Assembly: GCF_902806685.2 (NCBI RefSeq)
Contig: NC_048537.1
Coordinates: 9,260,720 to 9,324,719 of the forward strand
DNA: 64,000 bases
Reading direction: 5' to 3'
Origin: Maniola hyperantus
Lineage: Eukaryota; Arthropoda; Insecta; Lepidoptera; Nymphalidae
In this document: in pieces, positions 39,201 to 51,200 of the stretch
How the letters are laid out: every line of letters begins with the position of its first letter
How positions within the stretch are numbered: the first letter of the stretch is position 1
Position numbers and translations under genes: made by a program
Notes under the pieces: generated by a model
Seen by the model: only the letters and a program-made list of their open reading frames with translations
Told to the model about the DNA's origin: nothing
The model's database searches: none

Positions 39201-42200
39201 AAATCAAAAGTTGCAGACGTTGTGGTCGTTTAACTTTCTATCGCGAGGTTGGATTAGAACATAAATTTGTACCTACAAAACACAAGATTAAGTATAAGTA
39301 TAATAAGATACGTTATATTGTATGTTATAATATAAGTTATATAATTTAATCAAGTGGCAAGAGATACATAGTCGTTCATAAAGAAGTACTTTGCATAATC
39401 TATAATATAAAAATGAATCACTAAATGTGTTGCTCATCGCAAATCTCGAGAACAGCTGAACCGATTTCGCTAATTCTTTTTTTATAATATTCCTTAAAGT
39501 ACGAGGATGGTTCATACAGAGAGAAAAATTTAAAAAGATTAGAATCGACTGTTAGGCGGTACGAAGTTCGCCGGGGCAGCTAGTTTTAAATACATATCAA
39601 AAATTGCGTAACCGGCAGGAATCGTACCTGCATCTTCTGAGTTCGCGCCCGATGCGAAATTAGTTAGTAATTTTCTTGAAGTGTAGGTAAAACACTCATA
39701 AAAATTATAAAAAATATAACTACTTTGGTAAACAAAAATATAACTATTTTTGGTAAATCTAACTCTAAGTGCAAGGTCCAAGTGGCCGTAGCACTTTCGT
39801 AGCCCATTACTACGGGCCATGCTACGGACGTGTTCTTTCAAAAAGGATCTTTTAAACGAATATATACTTAATTTGAATATTATATGAAGTTTCTACGTAA
39901 GTATCATTTGTTCGCCAGTTAAAAACTAAATTTATCTTTCATTATTAATATTATATACTCTTATTAACAATTTTTCATTTGTACTATTTATTATTGTTTG
40001 TCGAATTTCATTTTGCAGGTAGAACTACTAATTTAATCTGTCAATCCAAATTCCAAGCTTGTTCATATTTAAGTCCTCTCGGCTTACACTATGATCCGTA
40101 TCGTGATTCTATAGTATCGCAGGATTTCAATAACATGGTGTTACACCGTGGTAAACATCTGGACACATTACGATTCTATCCATACCACCAAGGTGAAAAT
40201 GCAAGAATTGCGATATTTTCTAGTCCCAGAATGTCAAATATTTGCGACATTTTGTGCATAAAGGTCAATGGGTCAGATGATTGCAATTAGATCTCTTATC
40301 ATATTATTATCCATACTGATATTGTAAATGCGAAAGTGTCTGCTGAAAGTCTGTCTGCTGGCTTTTCATAGTTTAATCGATTTTTATTAAATTTGATAAA
40401 GAGATTGGATCCTGGGGAAAGACATAGAATTTTGGTTCCGGAAAATCACAGAGTTCCCACGGGAATTAATAAAAACCTAAATCTACGTGGGTGAACCCAC
40501 GGGTATTAATTTTTAATATAATTTATAACGATTGATGCTATTGTTTATATAATAAGAAAAACTTTATGGCTTTCTGTACATAGATGTCACGACAATCCTG
40601 GCTTCAATGGTTGTGCTGGGTATGGGTTCCTCGGGCCAGGTGTTCGCGGCGTCGGCACTGCGAGGTCTACGTTTCTTTCAAATCTTGCGCATGGTTCGGA
40701 TGGATCGGCGCGGCGGCACTTGGAAACTTCTAGGCTCAGTTGTTTACGCACACAGACAGGTGAAATTGTATTGTTCAAGTATTTTCCGTTAATATGATCC
40801 GTTCGAATTAATCAATTAATTATTTTTTTTGAAATTATCTATAAAATATTGATGCGTTTTAGCAAGTAGATACCAATTTTTTTTAAATAAGTGTACTTAC
40901 CTAGTCGTACATAATGTTTCGATATGTTGTACTTACTACTATGTACTGTAGATGTATACGGTAGATGCATCTGACCATTCAAAAGTACTTGTAAAAGTTT
41001 AATTGAATTTAATTTTTTAATTTTTTTACTGCTTACTTAAACCGTGAGGACTAATGATCTGTCAATTTTGAAAAGATAATGTAGCCACCAGGACCTGGGT
41101 CCTAAACTTCACAAAGATATTCCAACTCCTATACTTACTTCATGTTGCAATGGTACTGCCTACACATTTATCATCTCATTTTAGGGTTCCGTACCCGAAG
41201 AGTGCAAACAGGATCCTATTACTAAGACTGCCTGTCCGTCCGTTCATATGTCCGTCCGACCGTCTGTCAGGCAGCGGGCTGTATCTCGTGATTCGTGAAC
41301 CGTAATAGGTAGAATTGTAATTTTCCCAGAATATGTATTTCTATTGCCGCTATAACAACAAATACTAAAAATTTCAAAATGACCGCCATGTAAATTAAAA
41401 AATTAAAAAGTGTTATTTCTTGTACGATGGTGCGAAACCCTTCTGAGTCTGATTCGCACTTGACCGATTTTTTACTGTTAAAGAAAATTTATTAAGCATA
41501 AAACAAAATAGGCTTCATAACATGAATCAGAATAGGTATCTAAATACAATATTTAAGTACTTACTATAAATAACCTACCACAAACTACAAAATGTTTTGT
41601 CTCTCGGGATTTTGGCATCGAATTGAGAAAACATTTTGAATCACGGGTTGTTTTGATTTTATTTATTGATGTTACTGAATCTTTCTTAGGTGTTAGTGTG
41701 ACTAAAGAAACGTGATTTTAAACCAGACTAAACATACTTAAATGTCTAAATATTTACAATATTATTTTTATGTAGGTGGTGAAGTTTTAGCTTATATTTA
41801 TGAATGAATTGCAATTATATAGGTCAATATAATATAATGCCAGTGTACTGATAGATACGACAGTAAGTAGGTATGCTATTTAAAGTTAGTTCTTAATAGG
41901 TATTTATGTTATACATGTATGATGAAACGGCTTTACTCACGTATTTCATTTTTTTTATTTTTATATATTAGCCAAGTTAATTGCTGACTAATATTACCCT
42001 TTCCCCTCCAATTAAGCGTAAAGCTTGTGCTAGGAGTAGGTACGACAATAGTGCAACGGGTGTGATTTGAACCGGCGACCTTTCGGTTTTTCAGTCCGCT
42101 CCTTTAACCGTTGAGCTATCGAGGCTCTAAATTGAAAACTACTAATTAGTATTTTCAATTTTCGAAGTAAGTTAACTATATCAAGTGGGGTATCATATAA

Positions 42201-45200
42201 AAGGTCTTCATTCTGTGCATTCTAAAACAGATTTTTATTTATTTTTATGCATCATAGTTTTTGAATTATTGTGCAAAATGTTGAAAAAATACGACTGTAG
42301 TACGGAACCCTCATTGCGCAAGCCTGACTCGCACTTGGCCGGTTTTATGTATAGAGATGTATAATGGAAATCACTCACGACATATTGTGTTCTAATAGAC
42401 TGATGAAGTGAAATAACCAAAATGGATAACCTAACATTACACGACTTTCGATATAGTTTTAATTCTATTGACAGCAAAATGTTATTTCTATAAACAAATT
42501 AATACATTTCCGACTAAATGACTTCTAGCTAGCCTCAAGTAGATCGTTCGTTCGTGCTAAGTATGATGAATAAGCAAAAGTGAAGAAGTTGCAATTTCCT
42601 TCGAAGGCCGAGTAGATATAGCTAAACACAAAACAAGGCGGGACTCAATATCCCCTCACAATCGGTTCAGGTTAAAGTTGCATGATCACAATGCAGAGCA
42701 AATAAACCGAAACCGGTAGCCGCACTTTCGCTCCCTCTACAATATTGACTAAGGAAATAAAATACTCACGTACCTACCTCGCATATACTGAGAGCCCGTA
42801 GATCAGATGTTTTATAAAAGCTCTCTAGTTGCTGTTATGATTTTTCTGCGTTACCTGTATATGGCAAACTAGATTTGTGAGCTGGTTCGTGGAGTAGGTA
42901 TTCATAATTTTTCAAGTTTTAATGTATGATTATTTATTTCAGTGTTTAAACTATCGTGAGTGATTTTCATTATAAGTATAGATTGTTACGGCTACACTCA
43001 CGAATTTAGTCGACGTAAACTCCTACCCCCACCTCAATCACCCTCATAGTGGTCCATACGGGCCATTTTTTTTCTTTTTTTTAAATGATTTTGATTTTAT
43101 AGTCTCAAGCCAAAATGCCGGCAAAGCACGATGGCCAAGGCAATCCAGGATTGCCCGGTGCGCTAAGTCAAAAGTTAAAACTTCGATTTCTGCCAAGTAA
43201 TTTTAAGGCCAATCTAGAAGTATGTACCTAAATTCGTAAGTAAAAGTCTTTTAACTCCATGTCGACTTCGGCCTGTAACATATTAGGTATCTATATAGAT
43301 AGAAGCAAACGCTGACTGACTGACTGATCTATTAACTCATGGACGGATAGGGCTGGGTACACATCCGCTAAGAAATGATTTTTGGGAATTGAATCCCTAA
43401 GGGGGTAAAATAGGAGTTTGAAATTTGTGAAGTCCATGCGGACGAAGTAGTGGGCATAAGCTAGTTATAATATACTTACATCTTAATAGCTACATTTTGA
43501 GTTTTTTTACTGCTTTTTATCAATTTTTGATAATCTCACAATTGCCTTTGTCCGGCTGACTAAGTTTAGTAATACACAGGTAGGTATGACTACTTCTGCG
43601 TTACCGGTGTAGCTATCAGCATTTATCAAGCACCTCCACAAAATTACCTACAGACTCTCGTTCGAGCCCAGAACTCGTCGATATGTTACTACAGTCTACG
43701 ACACCGGAATATAAAAACAACTAAAAGTACCTACCTATTATTTTATAGTTGTGTAGTAGTGTTAGGTATTCTATAGATTTTAACAAAGGAAACCATTTTA
43801 TTACGGCTTGTTAAAACAACGTATTATTCCAATAATTTTCATTTATAGTTCGCCTGGTCTACGTTTCGTGACAACGATCTGAGGGTCTCCTCCATTTTAT
43901 AAATCACAGCTTTTATTTTTTTAAATATTACAATAAAACTTAAAGCTAGCCTTATCTAATTACTATATAAATCATGACCGCGTGGAATGGTGCCAAGAAT
44001 ACTGGCTGCATTTCATTACATTTCATTTCATTACAGCTTTTATTACATTCAACTTGTGTAATGTTAAATGTAGTATGAACCGTCCCTTGCAGAGATATTT
44101 TTAGGACTCCGTAAACGCCTTTAAGTTTTATTCATGGGAAGATTAACAAAATATATAAAAATACGTGTTACAAAAAATAGAAAAAAAATAATAAAGCCGC
44201 TAAGTACCTACTTCGACTGGTTTGATCGTCGTGAGGTTCTTTGTTTGTCTATAGAGTATGAATGGCCAGAGTTAACACAGAAACTATTGTTTGGTTGATA
44301 CCGTTTTTCTGAATAGGGAAAATTGCGCTTCGTCGCCGGGAAATACAATTGCAGAAAAACAAGTCAGTCTAAAACTAAAAACAGGGAACTTTGGCCAGCA
44401 CAATAGCACATTATTTAATACCTATCCTATAAAATTTCCTTAAGTATATTCATTAATTTAGCAGGCCCTAACAAATTTTATTTTTTTCAGGAATTGATAA
44501 CTACGCTTTACATAGGCTTCCTGGGGCTAATATTCGCGTCATTTTTAGTTTATTTAGCAGAAAAAGATGTCGCCGACACAAAGTTTAAAAATTTTGCAGA
44601 AGCCCTGTGGTGGGGAGTCGTAAGTTACCTCTTATATTTAACTATTTCATTTGTTATTGTTTAAAATTTGGCTATATTACTGGTTTTCAGGGTTTCTCTC
44701 AACTCAAAAGGGATGAGAAGTTGGATCCAAAAACAATTTGGCACCACCACGGAAACTTCTACTGTTGATTTAAAAAATAACCATTTGCAAATCGGTCCAG
44801 AAACTTCGAAATAATCAGTGTACATACATTAAAAAAACGAAAAAACGCGCCGAATTGAGAACCACCTCCTTTTTTTAAGTCGGTTAAAAAACGGGACCCT
44901 TATCTGAATCTCATGTTTCTCACTAAGATAGATAAGACTAGAGATATTAAGTGGAGTTGTAAAAAAAATCAAGGTCGCCATTGGAGGTGTCAAATCATGA
45001 TATTGTTTTCCCGCAAGTTCAGTTTCTAATTTCCACACTAAGGCAGTGGTCCGACCGCCACCGACGAGAAAACTACTAACTGTCGGCGATTTTCTCTCTT
45101 AAGAAACGCACAATAAATGTACATTACGTGTAAACGAAAGAGATGCATATATCAAAAGTTGCTCTCTGACTCGCTTTACTAGTTTTGTCGCTGAGCGACG

Positions 45201-48200
45201 AGCTCTCAAAATTAAACTCGCTCAGCGATATTCGTTCAACGATGCTCGCTCGCTTGAACACGTGTAACGCGCGCACAGGTTTATTATTATTATTTATTAT
45301 TTTATTATTATTTTATTTATTACTATTATTTAATTAGAACGGGCATAAAGCCCAATTACACTAATTTAATTCCTAACTAACATAAAATATATACTTCTAT
45401 ACTTCTATCTAATAAAGAGTTCCCACGGGATTTCAAAAAACCTAAATCCACGCGGACGAAGTCGCGGGCATCATCTAGTTAATAATAAATTTGTCATGTC
45501 CAAAAGCAAAATTATAAATTTGCACAGGACTGAGCGACCGCGGGCGAATGGCGCAAGTAATCGCTCGTCGCACTTGCACACTCGCTTATAGTCCGGCGAC
45601 AAAACTATCGAAACTACACACACGCTTCCCGCTGATCGCCTACTTATTACGCCAACGCCTAAAAATTGTATTAAGTACTGTATGTATTATGTAACTTTAA
45701 GTCAGTGCATGTTAGTGGTATTTTCTATTACAAGTAGGTAATTGAAAATCTCCTGAAGTTAATTTAAATATATTGAAGTCATATATTGATATGGAACTTG
45801 TTGGTGAAAAACCACTGCCAATCATTACCCATATTATAAATGCGAAAGTGTGTTTGTTTGTTGGTTTGTCAAACACGTCGCAACGGAGCAACGGATCAAC
45901 GTGATTTTTTGCATGGGTATAGTTAAAGAACTGAAACTTTTTATCCCGGAAAATCAAAGAGTTCTCACGGGATTTTCAAAAACCTAAATTCACGCCGACG
46001 AACTTTGCCGGCATCAGCTCATAAATAAAATAAAATACCTAAACGAGATCGACGTCCGCGTTGGTTCGGGTCACATTGCAAGTGTGCCGGTCACTCAGTG
46101 TTATAAATCTAATGATTGCTAGTGGTGTGTCCATCTCCATTGCCACAGATCACGCTGTGCACGGTGGGGTACGGCGACATGGTCCCACAAACCTGGCAAG
46201 GCAAATTCATCGCCTCCTTCTGCGCGCTACTTGGGATATCATTCTTTGCTCTCCCCGCTGTGAGTCTCACTTACACAATTGGTTAAGATAAAGTTAAAAA
46301 CGATACTGTTACTTATGAATAGCACTCCAGTAAGTTGTAATATAGATTTATTATACCTCTACCTAGGTGTTTAATGTAGTTTTAACGCTGTCTCATGAAT
46401 CTTAAGTCATGATACTTAAACTTAATTTTGAAATCTTCACAGTAAGATCTTTTATTTTAAATACAGATTATCAATTGAGTCTAGGATATTGTATGACGAA
46501 AAATGATAACGGAGAGGGCTTTGCACACAAAACAGGCTGATATCAACTTTTATTTCTGTATTTTATTAAAGTTTGATACACAAAATAAAAGGAAATAAAA
46601 GTTTATATCACTGCCATGCCACTGACCTTAATACAAGTAGGTAGGTATGCTAGACTTGCGATTACCGACCTGTTTTTGAAGTAACTTGACAAAAAGTGTC
46701 AAGTGTTAATTCCCGGTACGCTAGGTGAGACGCTTCAAATCGGCACAAAAAATAACTAATTTTGTATGGCACACCTTTTCCAGCCACCGCCACTGTAAAT
46801 GTACATATACAATTATATATGTACATTTACAGTGGCGGCATTAACCGCGCCCTAAGGAGATTGCTTACTGGCCGCAAGTGTATTGAAAAGTTAAAGTGTC
46901 CTGATAAGCTTGATGCTTGTTGCTCTGTCAGCTTTTTTATTTGAATTCATTCAAGTGTAAAGCTGACATCCCGTCATACGCAAACTGCAAAGTTCATGAA
47001 AGTTAAAACTTCTGCGGAAGCATGATATAATTAAAACGGCTCGACCAGGTTTTAAAGTGACGAAAGAATTTGTGAATATTAAATCACTTCATTTTATCAT
47101 AATTCTGATAGATTTTCAGACTCTTCTTATAAATGACAGACGGTTTAGTAAAAGTCTTTTTTTTGGTGTCTGCCCCTTTCCTATTGTTGTAAATTTTCAA
47201 TTAAGTAAAGTAGTTTGACCTTAGGTACTTGAAATTAGTTTCAAGTGGATAAGTTTAAATTAGTTTAACCAACAATAAATAACAGCTAATCAAATCATCT
47301 ATTAACTATTTGAGTTTTCCACTTCGTACTTAACTTTTTGGATTTGTTGTTGGGAGTTAAGTTATTTTTGTAACAGTCTCTTAAGTCCTATAAGAGACGA
47401 TGTGTCTTAAAATAAAGTTATTATTAATAAACAAACGTAATAGGTATATTATGATTTTGGCAGGGTATTTTAGGTTCAGGTTTCGCTTTGAAAGTACAAC
47501 AGCAACAGCGGCAAAAGCATATGATCAGAAGACGACAACCGGCTGCCACCCTCATCCAGGCTCTGTGGAGATGTTATGCCGCTGACGAACATTCAATGAG
47601 TGTAGCAACATGGAAGATGCATCAAATTCCCCTGCCGAGTCCACAGACAAGGTACACCTGTCTTCTTTTTAGGGTTCCGTACCTCAAAAGGAAAAACGGA
47701 ACCCTTATAGGATCACTTTGTTGTCTGTCTGTCTGTCTGTCGGTCTGTCAAGAAACCTACAGGCACACTACAGGATACTTCCCGTTGACCTAGCATCATT
47801 AAATTTGGTAGTTAGGTAGGTCTTATAGCAGACATTCGGGGAAAAATCTGAAAACCGTGATTTTGTGGTTACATCACACAAAAAAAAATTGTGATCATGA
47901 ACCAATAATTAGTAATTTCAATTTTCGGAGTAAGATAACTATATCAAGCGGGGTATCATTTGAAAGGTCTTTATCTGTGCATTCTAAAACAGATTTTTAT
48001 TTATTTTTATGCATCATAGTTTTTGAATTATTGTGCATAATGTCGAAAAATACGACTGTAGTACGGAACCCAGGTTGCGCGACCCTGACTCGCACTTGGC
48101 CGGTTTTTTTTACTACTAGGACTTTTATCATGGTAAAGAACTCGTAAAGAAAATTACTTACTTGCTAAAGATTTCAAATTGATTTGAAAATGGAGCTATT

Positions 48201-51200
48201 AACGAGACCCAGTTTTATAGTCCTTATCGAAAACTGAGTTTTATTGAAGTTGGCAATTGCTTGAAAGCTTTCCTGCAAAACCACGTCATATTATTTGTAT
48301 ATATCTATTGGAGTTAAATTTTATAATTAAGAAATTATCTTCTGCTAGCTGATGATTTAGTCAACCAAATAGATCATACCTTTTAATTTTCACTATTCGT
48401 AATTTTCGTGTATTTCCGTGTATTTTCCATGGTCAGAATTACCTACTTACTCTGCAGACATAGAGTCCGGTTCTGTTCAGACTTTTCACTGAATTACCTC
48501 AATTCTGTTTTTACAATGAAGACGACCCAAATATACGCAGTCGATATTATAGTGCACGAGTATGTGCGCAAGCCTCAAACAGTTGACCGGAGAGTGATCA
48601 GGCGCAGTATCAACGCAACGGATGTTCTCTGAGACAAGGGGGTGTTAATATCAACTGCGTATAAATATTATTATAGTGCACGAGTATATGCGTAAGCCAC
48701 AAACAGTTGACCGGAGAGTGATCAGGCGCAGTATCAACGCAACGGATGTTCTCTGAGACAAGGGGGTGTTAATATCAACTGCGTATAAATATTATTATAG
48801 TGCACGAGCATATGCGTAAGCCACAAACAGTTGACCGGAGAGTGATCAGGCGCAGTATCAACGCAACGGATGTTCTCTGAGACAAGGGGGTGTTAATATC
48901 AACTGCGTATAAATATTATTATAGTGCACGAGTATGTGCGCAAGCCACAAACAGTTGACCGGAGAGTGATCAGGCGCAGTATCAACGCAACGGATGTTCT
49001 CCGAGACATGTGGTGTAACACCGCGTTTACACTAAGATTTTATGTATTGTAATAAGCATTGTTGCTATATTTTTTTATTTACACCAAAAACAAGTTGTGA
49101 CATCAGTTTTATAAAAAAAAATGTTGGCTATGCTAACAGAGAGGATGAAAGTAAGTTAGTCTGAAACCTTAATTAAGGACTAAGTAATTAATTAAATTAT
49201 TAGTAATTTATTTATTTATTAGTAATTTAAGTAATTGTTTTACCCGAGAAGAAAATAGGTATATTTTATTGCAAACTTATTTACAAAATTGAAAGATATT
49301 CTTGGCTCTGGGTTTAGAATTCTGAGCGTTTATAGATATGATGAGCAAACCATTGACAATAGGTAATATTGTCGGTCCTATGAAACCGCAAGTCTGCCCA
49401 CTTCCTGCTTTCAGCCACGAATGTTGTTTAACTAGCAAGTAACCTAATTTCAAGAGCTCTAGATTGCTTACCTGTTTGATTTGTTTGAAAATGATTCCTA
49501 GTCAGAAATATTTTTCTGAACCTGACTTTTAAGCTTATGTTATGTAACCAGCGTAACCTACTTTTGTAGGGCAAAGTTAGCTGCATTTTGGCTGCCATAA
49601 AGAGAGATTGCTTACCTTTGAAAAAGTACTTTTTTAATTGTTTGATTTTTTAATTATTTTTCTATGAAGTAGTAACTAGACATCACTACCATATTATAAA
49701 TGCGAAAGTGTTTGTTTGTTTGTCCTTCAATTACGCCGCAACAGAACAACGGATTTTTTGCATGGATATAGTTAAAGACATACTTTTACTCCGAATAAAT
49801 CAAAGAGTTCCCACGGGATTTTCAAAAACTAAATCTACGCGGATGAAGTCGCAGGTAGAAATTGTAGTCGGCAGCTATATGCATAGGAAAATGTATGGCA
49901 ATCAAAGCTCTATAAATATGTATATAAGTATAAATATTTTATCAGGTAGGTACATGTGTGCATTAGAGCTTGTATGTAAAGTACTTACCTACGTAGTAAC
50001 TTACCTTAAAGATAAGTGTGCTACCTTTGTTGTTAAATAAATGAATTGCAATATCTATTTGATACTTACAGCTCTAGTTAATAGGTTTTTTACTATAACT
50101 ACTTAGTTTTCAAGTTTTCTCTTTGAGGTTTACCTAGTTACTTACAGGAACTCTTAAAATCATAGATCAAATAATATTGCAATGTTATTAAGGTTTATCG
50201 TTTAGAAATAAAACCGTCTCGAAAAATAGGAATCATTTCAAGCTAAATAAAACAAATGACTGATTTTAATGACTAATATTCGTTTTGACAGTCGGGTGAT
50301 GAGTGCATCATTCAAGAACAATGCTTCCTTTGTGTCGCGGTTGCCGACAATCCGCCGTCACAAGAGCACCTCCCTGCACTCCCCCGCGCCACACTCCAAG
50401 CCCGCGCATCGATACGACGTCAACGCCAGTGCAGAAAACCTTGGTAAGCTTTTAACGTGAATTTCATTCACTTACAATAACTCCCTAACTAACTGTTTTC
50501 GTATCCACCATTGAATAAGTGTTCATTATTACAATTTTCACTTGCTACAAAAGACCGTGCCATAGCCATGACCATAGCGTAATAGATACCCATCTTCATT
50601 ATTTACTACTTGGATATATAATATATTCCCTACAGAATATTGTTATGTGTGGTAGGTACAGTATGTATAATTGCACAATAATTTAACATGCGAAGCACTG
50701 ATTGATTTCTCTTATCTTTTAATCATAAATAAATAATTTATATTATATGCTCTTCGAAGAACGATAGAGTCAAGCTTAAGCTGTGTAATGGAGTTGTGCA
50801 CCTACTTTGTTATTTATTAAGTAGATATAATTATAGTCTCGCATTTGGTTTAAATTGTGCAACTTAATATTCACTGGTTACCCAGGAATTTGATCACGAA
50901 TCAGTAAAATAATGCAGTCCGAATTGTGCAAATCTTTTGTGGCTTCATATCAAATAAGCCTCCTGAAGTGAAACTTCAGACAGATTCCTGAAGTAAGACT
51001 TCATACATATATAAACTTCAGACGTTTTGCAGTAATTTTTTCATGATTAACTCTCACGTCTGTCGTCTTTTAAATACTGTCGTCGTACGTATTGCTTTAT
51101 TGTGTGGTTTTGTAAGGTATCGAGATTATGTGTGATCCAAGTGTGATCGTAGAGTGAAGTAGGCTCAAATCAGTAGGACCGCGCGTTGAGCTCCAAACAT

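Larger units (their letters stand above)
40760..44490 (+). other. KCNQ intron 4 with several dispersed elements
   Basis: It contains the elements listed separately at 41180-41475, 41971-42128, 42175-42345 and 43287-43465. A fragment ACCATTCAAAAGTACTTGTA at 40976 is another LINE/SINE tail. The 43101-43220 stretch has a short ATG frame after TTTTATAG but lacks a donor. Nothing else coding is seen. Confidence 0.55.

Noticed and set aside
43101..43225. Possible exon (MPAKHDGQGNPGLPG...)
   Set aside because: There is a TTTATAG acceptor but no donor at the end, and no match to KCNQ; weak evidence.
48408..48632. 74-codon frame spanning the first tandem unit
   Set aside because: The coding part repeats with the 124-bp units and is disrupted by stops between them; no gene signal.
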